A DNA stretch of 18,334 nt from Pseudomonadota bacterium (GCA_023389175.1 JAEWEW010000066.1:1-18334), one strand, 5' to 3'; shown: positions 1 through 6,752, numbered from the stretch's first letter. The notes: generated by a model from the letters alone, not told the origin. Numbers and translations are program-made.

Positions 1-16
1 CGCCTGAGCGCTGCGG

Positions 17-913
17 TCACCCCTGCCCTGCGGCGGCGAACGGCACCTGCTGCGCGAAGTGACGGGCGATCTGCGCCCGCGTCGCGATCCACACCGAGCC
101 GCCGTCGGCAAGGCCGCGCACATGCTCGAGGAAGCGCTCCAGCGCCCAGATGCGTCCGGGCCGGCCGATGATGCGCAGATGCAGCCCGATCGACATCATG
201 TTGACCTCGTGGTCGCCTTCGCGGATCGACCACGCCAGGTTGTCCATCGCGTACTGCAGCCACTGCTGCGGCGTGTACGACGGCTCTGCCCACATCTTCA
301 TGTCGTTGCTGTCAAGCTGGTAAGGCAGCACCACGATGGGACCGCCCTGGAGCGGGTCCCAGAACGGCTCGTCGTCGCTGAAATCGTCCATGTGGTACAG
401 GTAGCCCTCCTCGAGCAGCAGCCGCCGGGTGTGCGCGGTAGTGAGATACCGGGAGAGCCAGCCGACCGGCCGCATGCCGGTGGTCGCCGTGATCGAGTCC
501 GTCGCCTTGCGGATGTACGCGCGCTCCTGCGCCTCGTCCATCAGGAACTGGTGGGCCCAGCGATAGCCGTGCGAAGCCACCTCGTGGCCCTGGCGCACGA
601 TCTCGGCGGTGAGCTCCGGCGACCGCTCGAGCGCCAGGGCGCACGCGGTGAAGGTCGCCGGGACCCGGTATGCCTCCAGCAGGCGCATCACTCGCGGCCC
701 GCCCCGCCTGAGGCCATAGCGGTAGTTCGATTCGTTGGCGTAGTTGCGAACGGAGCGCTTGAGCGCGATGCCCATCTCGTCGACCGGCTCCGGATACTTG
801 TCGCCGTCGGCGACGCTGGCTTCGGCGCCTTCCTCGACATTGACGACGACGGAGAGCGCGAGCCGCGCGTCCCCCGGCCAGGCGTAGGCCTTTTCTGCGT
901 TGCGGTACTTCAT
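17..913 (-). CDS. Polysaccharide deacetylase-family hydrolase (PuuE-like)
   Basis: A 298-residue NodB/CE4-fold protein of the subgroup that includes PuuE-type allantoinases and HpPgdA-like enzymes. Seen: VVNVEEG (residues 22-29) stands where classical CE4 enzymes have TFDDG, followed by EVASHGYRW (111-119, His115) and a C-terminal GLHLRIIGRPGR segment (243-254, His245). The EEG form is typical of the PuuE-like subgroup, which hydrolyses amide or ureide bonds in small molecules rather than polysaccharide; that role here is inferred. There is no signal peptide, so it should be cytosolic. The frame stays open far upstream, but homology begins at MKYRNAEKAY, so I start at 913; the ribosome site is weak. 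It is divergent from the crotonase gene and shares its promoter region. The fold is clear; the substrate is not. Confidence 0.85.
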   Translation of the reverse strand: MKYRNAEKAYAWPGDARLALSVVVNVEEGAEASVADGDKYPEPVDEMGIALKRSVRNYANESNYRYGLRRGGPRVMRLLEAYRVPATFTACALALERSPELTAEIVRQGHEVASHGYRWAHQFLMDEAQERAYIRKATDSITATTGMRPVGWLSRYLTTAHTRRLLLEEGYLYHMDDFSDDEPFWDPLQGGPIVVLPYQLDSNDMKMWAEPSYTPQQWLQYAMDNLAWSIREGDHEVNMMSIGLHLRIIGRPGRIWALERFLEHVRGLADGGSVWIATRAQIARHFAQQVPFAAAGQG

Positions 914-958
914 GCCGTCACCATGGAATGCGGGCCGCGGCGCGAGGCGCCCGAGCCG

Positions 959-987
959 TTGCCGAACAACTTGTACGGACATATTAT
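959..987 (+). promoter_or_regulatory. Predicted sigma70 promoter for the crotonase-MmgE/PrpD pair
   Basis: TTGCCG (959-964) and TATTAT (982-987) are separated by exactly 17 bases, giving an expected transcript start near 994. It faces the crotonase gene. The -10 overlaps that of the leftward promoter for the deacetylase gene, and an inverted repeat lies within the spacer. Confidence 0.55.
971..982. promoter_or_regulatory. Operator-like inverted repeat in the divergent promoter
   Basis: TTGTACGGACAT; on the other strand it reads ATGTCCGTACAA. The half-sites resemble those of two repeats at 10254-10264 and 10351-10361 next to the GntR regulator's neighbour genes, although here they are separated by four rather than two bases. 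The site lies inside the spacer of the rightward promoter and just past the -10 of the leftward one, so a bound repressor could shut both. The regulator assignment is inferred. Confidence 0.4.
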
Positions 988-1011
988 CGACGCCATGCCT
1001 GCAACCGACAA
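983..1011 (-). promoter_or_regulatory. Predicted sigma70 promoter for the deacetylase-family gene
   Basis: On the minus strand, TTGTCG (1011-1006) and GATAAT (988-983) are separated by 17 bases. The -10 shares its AT-rich patch with the rightward promoter, making an overlapping divergent pair. Expected start near 976, leaving a leader of about 60 bases before the gene at 913. Confidence 0.45.
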
Positions 1012-1057
1012 GGCGCCGGCGGGCCGGTGCCCTCCCCCCGCCGGAGATCCGCGATGA
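995..1057 (+). other. Possible 20-codon upstream ORF overlapping the crotonase start
   Basis: A short frame from ATG at 995 encodes MPATDKAPAGRCPPPAGDPR, and its stop TGA (1055-1057) overlaps the crotonase ATG (1054) in an ATGA arrangement. The ATG lies almost exactly at the transcript start predicted from the -10 at 982-987, so it would be leaderless. It has a Pro-Pro-Pro run. It may be a chance frame; the crotonase gene has its own GGAG at 1043-1046. Confidence 0.25.
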
Positions 1058-1854
1058 CCGCCATCCGGCATGTCCAGGACGGACCGGTCGCGCGCATCCT
1101 GATCGACAACGCCGCGCGGCGCAACGCCGTGTCGCGCGCCATGTGGCGCGCGCTCGCACCCGCTTGCGCGGCGGCGGGATCGCATCCCGCAACCCGCGTG
1201 GTGGCGCTGGAGAGCGCGGTCGACGGCGCATTCTGCGCCGGCGCCGACATCGCCGAGTTCGAAGCGACCTACCGCGATTCCGCCGAGACGGCAGCCGCCA
1301 ATGCGGAGATCCAGGCCGCCGTGACCGCGCTTGCGTCCATCCCGCTGCCGACGATCGCCCTGATCGACGGGGCGTGCGTCGGCGGCGGCGTCTCGCTGGT
1401 GATCGCCTGCGACCTGAGGCTCGCGAGCGACCGGTCCACCTTCGCCGTCACGCCCGCGCGCCTCGGACTCTCCTACCATCCGGACGATGTCGAGCGGCTT
1501 GCCACCGCCTGCGGCTTCGCCCGCGCGGCGGAGCTGCTCTTCACCGCGCGCCCCTGGAACGCCCGCGAAGCGCTGGCCGCGGGCCTGGTGAATCGCCTCG
1601 TCCCGGCCGACGCTTTCGCGACAGAGTGCGCCGCCGTCATCGGCGCGGTCGCCGCGAGCTCGCGGGATGCACTCGCGGCGCTGAAGCAGGCACTCGGGGC
1701 GGTGCGCCATCACGATCCGCAGGCCCGGGCGCTCGCGACCGCACGCTTCCAGGCGCTCTTCGACGGCCGCGACTTCCACGAGGGACGCGATGCGTTCCTG
1801 CAGAAGCGGCCACCCCGCTTTCCCTCGCACCAGGACGAACCGGAGCACCCATGA
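1054..1854 (+). CDS. Enoyl-CoA hydratase/isomerase (crotonase) family protein
   Basis: A 266-residue crotonase-fold protein acting on an acyl-CoA thioester in the cytosol. The oxyanion-hole segments are recognisable: FCAGADIAEF (60-69) and GACVGGGVSLVIACD (106-120). The two glutamates used for water addition by classical hydratases (rat Glu144 and Glu164) align by eye with Ser114 (GGGVS) and Ala135 (TPARLG), so ordinary enoyl-CoA hydration is unlikely. Crotonase relatives without them act as decarboxylases, hydrolases or isomerases. The start at ATG 1054 is supported by GGAG about 8 bases upstream. Its stop overlaps the MmgE/PrpD start (ATGA, 1851-1854), which indicates translational coupling. 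Family certain, reaction unknown. Confidence 0.9.
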   Translation: MTAIRHVQDGPVARILIDNAARRNAVSRAMWRALAPACAAAGSHPATRVVALESAVDGAFCAGADIAEFEATYRDSAETAAANAEIQAAVTALASIPLPTIALIDGACVGGGVSLVIACDLRLASDRSTFAVTPARLGLSYHPDDVERLATACGFARAAELLFTARPWNAREALAAGLVNRLVPADAFATECAAVIGAVAASSRDALAALKQALGAVRHHDPQARALATARFQALFDGRDFHEGRDAFLQKRPPRFPSHQDEPEHP

Positions 1855-3293
1855 CGCAGGAACGCCGTCCCGATTCCATTGAGCGTTTCATCGACCTCGT
1901 GCTCGACACCCGCTTCGAGGACCTGCCTGCCGACGCGGTGGCAGCGGGCAAGGTGTTCTTCCTCGACACCGTCGGTGTCGCCTGCGCCGGCCGGCTCGCA
2001 CCCGGCATGCCGGGCCTGCTGGCGGCTGCCCGGCGCTGGGGCGAGGCCGGTGACGAGCCGGTCACGGTCTGGAGCACGGGGCGACGGACCGGTGCCCCGG
2101 TGGCGGCCCTGCTCAACGGGTACCAGTGCCACGCGCTGGAGTACGACTGCGTCTTCGAGCCCGGCGTCATCCTGCCTGCGGCGCCGATCTTCGCGGCGCT
2201 GATGGCGCAGGCCGAGCGGCTTGCCGCAACCGACCGGCCTCCCGCCGGCAGGAACCTGCTCCTTGCCTTCGTCGTCGCGGCCGAGGTCTCCTGTACCCTA
2301 GCGGCTGCGGCCCGCAGCGGCATGTTCTTCTTCCGCCCGGCGACGACCGGCGCCTTCTCCGCGCTCGCGGCGCTCGCCTGCCTCCGTCCCCTCACCCGCG
2401 AGCAGCTGCGCTATGCCTTCGGTATCGTCTACTCCCAGGTGTGCGGCCCGATGCAGGCGCATGAGGAAGGGTCGATGATGCTTGCCATGCAGATGGGTTT
2501 CGCCGCCCGCAATGCGGTCCAGGCGTACGACATGGCGGAGATGGGCGTCACCGCGCCGGTCCAGGTGCTGGACGGCCGCTTCGGCTACTTCAACAACTTC
2601 GAGCACGAAAGCGCGATCGACGAAGCGCTGGCGAGTCTCGCGGCGCCCTGGAAGGTCACCCGCCTGTCGCACAAACCCTTTCCGAGCGGACGGGTCACCC
2701 ACGGTACGATCCATGCGTTGCGGGAGTTGCAGGCGGAGCTGCCGCTGCCTCCATCCGCAGCCGGCGACGCGGTCGACTCGATCACGGTGGGCATGCCGCC
2801 GCTCGGCGTGCGGCTCGTCGGCCGGCCGATGATCCATCGGCCGCCGCCCAACTACGCCCGGCTGTGCGTGCCGTATGTCGCCGCGGTGCAGCTGCTGCAC
2901 GGCAACGTCGATCCCTCGAGCTTCCTGCCGGAGCGGCTCGCCAGTGACGAGATCGAGCGGCTCGCGCGCAAGGTGCGGGTCGTCGAGCTGCCGAATCCCG
3001 ACCCGAACGCCTTCTACCCGCAGTCACTCACGCTCGCGCTGCGCGACGGCCGCGTGACTGAGCGCGCCATTCCGTTCGCCTGGGGACACCCGGAGTTGCC
3101 TCTTTCTGCGCAGGAGCGCGAGGACAAGTTCCGGCTGTGCTGGCGGATGACCCGCGGCGACTCGCCGCAGGCCGACGCCCAGATGGAGGAAGCGATTGCC
3201 TGGCTGCGCGACCCCACCGCCGCGCCGGATTGCCGCTTCCTGCTGGCGCTGCTCGGCGAACATGCGGCGCCGCCGTCCGACGCTGCACGCTGA
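1851..3293 (+). CDS. MmgE/PrpD family protein
   Basis: A 480-residue protein over the length of the MmgE/PrpD family, which includes 2-methylcitrate dehydratase and cis-aconitate decarboxylase. Seen: the N-terminal helical segment KVFFLDTVGVACAG (34-47), the family's active-site region as LNGYQCHALEYDCVFEPG (88-105), and the HKPFPSGRVTHG lid segment in the second half. In most relatives the first region reads roughly ALDFDDTH...HP; here the second Asp is Cys100 and the following histidines are absent, so its chemistry may differ from dehydration of methylcitrate. Translationally coupled to the crotonase gene, so the two probably act on linked intermediates. No 2-methylcitrate synthase or other prp gene is nearby, which argues against a propionate role. 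Confidence 0.88.
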   Translation: MTQERRPDSIERFIDLVLDTRFEDLPADAVAAGKVFFLDTVGVACAGRLAPGMPGLLAAARRWGEAGDEPVTVWSTGRRTGAPVAALLNGYQCHALEYDCVFEPGVILPAAPIFAALMAQAERLAATDRPPAGRNLLLAFVVAAEVSCTLAAAARSGMFFFRPATTGAFSALAALACLRPLTREQLRYAFGIVYSQVCGPMQAHEEGSMMLAMQMGFAARNAVQAYDMAEMGVTAPVQVLDGRFGYFNNFEHESAIDEALASLAAPWKVTRLSHKPFPSGRVTHGTIHALRELQAELPLPPSAAGDAVDSITVGMPPLGVRLVGRPMIHRPPPNYARLCVPYVAAVQLLHGNVDPSSFLPERLASDEIERLARKVRVVELPNPDPNAFYPQSLTLALRDGRVTERAIPFAWGHPELPLSAQEREDKFRLCWRMTRGDSPQADAQMEEAIAWLRDPTAAPDCRFLLALLGEHAAPPSDAAR

Positions 3294-3294
3294 C

Positions 3295-3384
3295 CGGATC
3301 CATCCCCGCGGCGTCGTGCACGCGAGCGAGGCCCCGGAGGACTGCGTCGCGCTGGAGGTCAAGTCCCCGCCGCGGCGGACGTGG
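3295..3384 (+). pseudogene. Remnant of a cupin gene 3' end
   Basis: Read from 3298, 29 consecutive codons (IHPRGVVHASE... to SPPRRTW) match residues 99-127 of the intact cupin encoded on the opposite strand at 9810-10202 (IHPRGVEHYSE... to SPPRKTW). By hand I count about 22 of 29 residues and 66 of 87 bases identical, without a gap. The first 98 codons are missing: the match starts five bases after the MmgE/PrpD stop, in another frame. The final codons and stop are also lost. No ribosome site or start is present. The lyase gene on the other strand ends inside it. This is a dead fragment of a second cupin copy. Confidence 0.75.
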
Positions 3385-4318
3385 GAGAGGGCTTCAGCGC
3401 CTGCGCCTGCTCGGCGACGGCGCGGTTCCGACGCCGCAGCCACCGCTCGCTGCGCCCGCCGACCGGATAACCGACCAGCCGCCCGGCGGTGTCGATCGCA
3501 TCGAGCAGCGCATCGAGGCTGATGCCGGTCTCGTAGCCGCACTGCGTCGCCATGAGGACCAGGTCCTCTGTGGCCAGGTTGCCGGCCGCACCCGGCGCGA
3601 ACGGGCAGCCACCCAGGCCCCCGATGCTGGCGTCGAAGCGACGCACGCCGCGGGTGATCGCCGCCCAGGCGTTGGCAAGCGCGAGCCCGCGGGTATCGTG
3701 AAAATGCATGCCGACGAGATCCGTCGGCATGCGCTCGAGCAGCGCCGCCAGCACCCGCTCCACGTCGGTCGGCGCCGCGGCACCGATGGTGTCGGCGATC
3801 ACCACTTCCTGCGCACCGGCTGCCTGCATCTGCAGGGCGAGCTCGACGACGCGGTCGGTCGGCGTATCCCCCTCGAACGGACAGGTGAAGGCGACCGCGA
3901 CATAGGCCCGGGTACGCAGGCCGGCGGCGACGGCCGCGCCCAGCGTGTCCTTGCAGGTCGCGAGCGCCTCGCCGAGCCCCATCCGGATGTTCTTCTGGTT
4001 CATGGTCTCGGTGGCAGACAGGACCACCGCGATCTCGTTGGCGCCGGCGGCCACCGCCCGCTCGAGCCCGCGCCGGTTCGGCACCAGGACGGAGATGCGC
4101 GCATCCGCCGGAGCCCGCAGCCCGCCGACCAGGGCGTCCGCGTCCGCCATCTGCGGGACTGCCTTGGGGGAAACGAAGCTCGTCGCCTCGATCCGGCGCA
4201 GGCCCGCGGCGAGCAGCGCGGCGATCAGCGCGCGCTTGCCGTCGGTGTCGACCTGGGTCGGCTGGCTCTGCAGGCCGTCGCGCGGCCCGACATCGGTGAT
4301 GTGGATCGTCCGGGTCAT
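3359..4318 (-). CDS. Hydroxymethylglutaryl-CoA lyase family protein
   Basis: A 319-residue TIM-barrel aldolase of the HMG-CoA lyase family, which cleaves 3-hydroxy-3-methyl-acyl-CoA thioesters to acetyl-CoA plus a keto acid. Active-site residues are all present at the spacing of the human enzyme: Arg13-Asp14 in DVGPRDGLQ, Glu44 in EATSFVSP, His205 and His207 in GMHFHD, Cys238 in GGLGGCPFAPGAAGN and Asn247. A competent lyase is therefore expected; whether the substrate is HMG-CoA or an analogue such as citramalyl-CoA cannot be told. Two adjacent ATGs are possible (4321 and 4318). I prefer 4318, about 7 bases after GGGAG and overlapping the CoA-transferase stop. The last 8 codons and stop run antisense through the cupin remnant, so the tail PTSAAAGT is probably acquired. 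Confidence 0.93.
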   Translation of the reverse strand: MTRTIHITDVGPRDGLQSQPTQVDTDGKRALIAALLAAGLRRIEATSFVSPKAVPQMADADALVGGLRAPADARISVLVPNRRGLERAVAAGANEIAVVLSATETMNQKNIRMGLGEALATCKDTLGAAVAAGLRTRAYVAVAFTCPFEGDTPTDRVVELALQMQAAGAQEVVIADTIGAAAPTDVERVLAALLERMPTDLVGMHFHDTRGLALANAWAAITRGVRRFDASIGGLGGCPFAPGAAGNLATEDLVLMATQCGYETGISLDALLDAIDTAGRLVGYPVGGRSERWLRRRNRAVAEQAQALKPSPTSAAAGT

Positions 4319-5538
4319 CATGCCGCTCCCACTGCGCCCGACCGGCACAACGACTCGATGCGATCCCGTTCGTAGCCGAGCAGTTCCGACAGGACCCGCC
4401 GCGAGTCGCGTCCGACGCCCGGCGGCGGACCGAACGCGACCTCTCCGGTCTCGGAGAACTTCATCGGCACGCCCGGCATGCGCACCGCCTCGCCGGATTC
4501 GAGCGTCATGGACACAACCATGTCACGCGCCAGCACCTGCGGATCCGACAGGGCCTGGGAGAAGTCGTTGACCGGCCCGCACGGTATCCGTGCCTCGCGC
4601 AGCCGCGCGAGCCATTCGCGGGTGTCGTGCTTGGCGAACTCGCGCGAGATCGCGGCGTCGATCAGCGACTTGTCCGCGAGTCGAGCCGGCTGCCGGGCAT
4701 ACTCCGGCTTCAGCAACTCCGGCAGCGGCAGCATCTCGATGAAGCGGGCGAAGAACGCATCTCCGATGCAGGCGACCACGATGTGGCCGTCCCGTGTCGG
4801 ATAGACGTTGTAGGGCACGTGAACGAAGTGACCGTTGCCGATCCGCTGCGGCACGATGCCGGACATCAGGTACATGGTGGCCATGTAGTTGAGCAGCGAG
4901 ACCTGCACGTCGAGCATGGACACGTCCACATGCTGGCCGCGGCCGGTGCTCTGGCGCGCGATGACGGCGGCCATCACGCCCATCGCCCCGAATATGCCGC
5001 CACCGAGATCGCCGATCGGGATGCCGGAGCGCGTGGGCGGCATCTCCGGCTCGCCGGTGATGGACATACCGCCTCCCATCGCCTGGATGACCTGGTCGAA
5101 GGCGGGCCGCTGGGTGTCTGGACCGGTCTCGCCGAAGCCGGATACGGTGCAGGTGATGATTCGGGGGTTGATCGCGGCGAGCGTTTCGTGGTCGACACGC
5201 AAGCGGCGGGTGACGCCGGCACTGAAGTTGTCGAACACGATGTCGGCATGCTTCACCAGGTCGTAGAAGACGGCAAGCCCCTCCGGCGACTTGAGGTCGA
5301 GCGCCACGCTCTCCTTGCCGCGATTGAGCGTGAGGAAGTAGGCCCCCATGCCGTCGCGGGAGTATTCCGGCGTGTCGGCGAGCAGCTGGCGCGTGCCTTC
5401 GCCCTTGCCAGGCGGCTCCACCTTGATGGTGCGCGCGCCGAGATCGGCAAGCATCATGGTTCCGTACGGGCCCGACAGCATGTGCGTCAGGTCGAGGACG
5501 ACCAGGTCGGCCAGGGGCGATTTCTTGGTGGCAGTCAT
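4318..5538 (-). CDS. CaiB/BaiF family CoA-transferase
   Basis: A 406-residue class III CoA-transferase, which moves CoA between an acyl-CoA donor and a free carboxylic acid. Seen: N-terminal LVVLDLTHMLSGPYGTMMLADLGA (CoA/Rossmann region), YFLTLNRGKESVALDLKSP (67-84), the catalytic-aspartate segment FDQVIQAMGG (Asp148) and a GHIVVACIGDAFF block in the second half. Full length for the family, which runs about 380-430 residues. It is the expected activation step before the lyase, with which it is translationally coupled (the ATGs at 4318/4321 overlap its stop). Relatives use succinyl-CoA with malate, itaconate, mesaconate or oxalate; the acceptor here is unknown. The start at 5538 has only a weak ribosome site. 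Confidence 0.93.
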   Translation of the reverse strand: MTATKKSPLADLVVLDLTHMLSGPYGTMMLADLGARTIKVEPPGKGEGTRQLLADTPEYSRDGMGAYFLTLNRGKESVALDLKSPEGLAVFYDLVKHADIVFDNFSAGVTRRLRVDHETLAAINPRIITCTVSGFGETGPDTQRPAFDQVIQAMGGGMSITGEPEMPPTRSGIPIGDLGGGIFGAMGVMAAVIARQSTGRGQHVDVSMLDVQVSLLNYMATMYLMSGIVPQRIGNGHFVHVPYNVYPTRDGHIVVACIGDAFFARFIEMLPLPELLKPEYARQPARLADKSLIDAAISREFAKHDTREWLARLREARIPCGPVNDFSQALSDPQVLARDMVVSMTLESGEAVRMPGVPMKFSETGEVAFGPPPGVGRDSRRVLSELLGYERDRIESLCRSGAVGAA

Positions 5539-5594
5539 GTTCGATCAGGGTAGTGCGTTGCCGGGCGCCGTCGGGACCGCGTCCGACCGGAGGT

Positions 5595-5906
5595 TCAGCA
5601 GGGTGAGAACGAGGCGGGCTGCAGCAGCTCGTTGCGCATGTCGCGGATGAGCGGCAGCACCTTCGGCACGAAGGCGGCCCAGCGGGCATCGCCCGCGAGC
5701 AGCAGGCGACGGCGCTGTCGCTCTTCGAAGCTGTCGTAACCCCATAGGTGAATCACCTTGTTCAGGTCGCCGATCTCGCTGGTGTAGTAGCCGAGGAGGT
5801 TGCCGAGGATCGGACGCTCGATCGCGATGCCCTCGGCCTCCATCAGCTTCATGAACCCGGGGAGCGCGCCCGGGTGCAGCAGGTAGCTGCGCATCTCGAC
5901 GACCAT
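5595..5906 (-). CDS. NIPSNAP-like small protein
   Basis: A 103-residue protein resembling the NIPSNAP family (dimeric alpha/beta-barrel, ferredoxin-like fold). Seen: MVVEMRSYLLHPGALPGFMKLM at the start, then NLLGYYTSEIGDLNKVIHLWGYDSFEERQRRR, the usual pattern of a strand ending in WGY followed by a basic helix. Such proteins are common in aromatic and carboxylate catabolic operons, but no reaction is assigned. Start ATG 5906 is set by a strong AGGAGG 8 bases upstream; the upstream part of the open frame overlaps the oxygenase gene and is not coding. It lies 19 bases after the oxygenase stop and 56 bases before the CoA-transferase. Function unknown. Confidence 0.82.
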   Translation of the reverse strand: MVVEMRSYLLHPGALPGFMKLMEAEGIAIERPILGNLLGYYTSEIGDLNKVIHLWGYDSFEERQRRRLLLAGDARWAAFVPKVLPLIRDMRNELLQPASFSPC

Positions 5907-5925
5907 GGCGGCTGCCTCCTTCGTC

Positions 5926-6708
5926 TCAGGCCCACAGGACCAGCCGACCGTCGGGCATGCGCCCGACGAAGGAGCCGATCGACACCCGGCTGCCGCCGGG
6001 CCGGGCGGTTCCAGGCTCGATCTCATGGGGATTGCGGGTGTTGAAGATCACGACGTCGCCCGCAGTCGGCCGATAGCGGACCCGCGGCGCCCCCTCCACC
6101 AGCGAGCGGTCCAGCCCATAGCTCTTGGGGATCTCTCCCGGCGCGGGCTGCGGTGACCAGGGCGCGTTGTAGACGGTGGTGTGGCCGCCGGATTCGAGCT
6201 CCTCGGCAAAGAAGTTCCATCCGACCTGTCCGTCGATGCGCCCGATCAGGTAGTCGGGAGAGTTGACGGGTGCCCAGTCCACATGCAGGTCGATGCGGTC
6301 GGCCGTGGACCGGATGATGCCGGCGAAGTAAGGCTTGCCCTCCTCCTCCGCCACGCCGACCGGGTGGGGCCAGACCGCCTGCAACCGGTCGATGAGGCGC
6401 TGGCGCGCGTCGAATGACCGCGCGAAGACGAACGCCACGTCGGCCTCGGCCTTCGGCACGTCGGCCAGGAACTCGGCCTTGGTGCGCGTCCAGCGATACT
6501 GGTACTGCGCCATGCCGATGTAGCCGATGCGCTCGCTCACGTTGTAGTACTGCATATTGCCCTGTCGCGCCGCGGCCGAGAAGGCGGCGCACTCCTCGGG
6601 CGTCGCGAACCCGCGGATCCGGATGACCGATATCCGGTTGTCCAGCAACAGTGCGAGGTTCTCCGTGGTGAGCTCGTGCTCTTCGTGATCCGTCCAGGTG
6701 GCTGTCAT
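5926..6708 (-). CDS. Fe(II)/2-oxoglutarate oxygenase, WelO5-like fold
   Basis: A 260-residue double-stranded beta-helix oxygenase. The iron ligands are His142 and Asp144 (LHVDWAP) and His228 (NPHEIEPG), with Arg241 (GGSRVSIGSF) placed to bind 2-oxoglutarate, so a hydroxylation or related oxidation is expected. From memory, its C-terminal half follows the cyanobacterial halogenase WelO5 block by block: IR..(x)..HV, GG..TVYN..W.PQ, P..GD..IF, then H..(x)..R..IG.F and a terminal LxxW-type end. WelO5 has Gly at the position of Asp144, which opens the chloride site; the Asp here predicts a hydroxylase. AAGGAG lies 8 bases before ATG 6708. Gene order puts it between the TRAP transporter and the CoA-transferase, so the imported compound or its acid product is the likely substrate. 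Confidence 0.85.
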   Translation of the reverse strand: MTATWTDHEEHELTTENLALLLDNRISVIRIRGFATPEECAAFSAAARQGNMQYYNVSERIGYIGMAQYQYRWTRTKAEFLADVPKAEADVAFVFARSFDARQRLIDRLQAVWPHPVGVAEEEGKPYFAGIIRSTADRIDLHVDWAPVNSPDYLIGRIDGQVGWNFFAEELESGGHTTVYNAPWSPQPAPGEIPKSYGLDRSLVEGAPRVRYRPTAGDVVIFNTRNPHEIEPGTARPGGSRVSIGSFVGRMPDGRLVLWA

Positions 6709-6752
6709 CGAACCGACTCCTTCCGCGGGGGCGTTGCGTCCGCCCCTTGCCG

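Noticed and set aside
914..1231. An N-terminal extension of the deacetylase-family protein by 106 residues.
   Set aside because: It is Arg/Pro-rich and would run through the promoter region and the crotonase gene; family similarity begins at residue 1 of the 298-residue form.
900..1850. An in-frame upstream extension of the MmgE/PrpD gene (about 317 extra codons).
   Set aside because: It overlaps the crotonase gene in another frame and is Arg-rich; the ATG at 1851 in the ATGA overlap is the natural start.
3367..3378. A 12-base perfect palindrome, CCGCCGCGGCGG, near the convergent ends of the MmgE/PrpD and lyase genes.
   Set aside because: It has no loop or T-run and lies within the lyase coding end and cupin remnant (Ser-Pro-Pro-Arg codons), so it is better explained by codon use than as a terminator.
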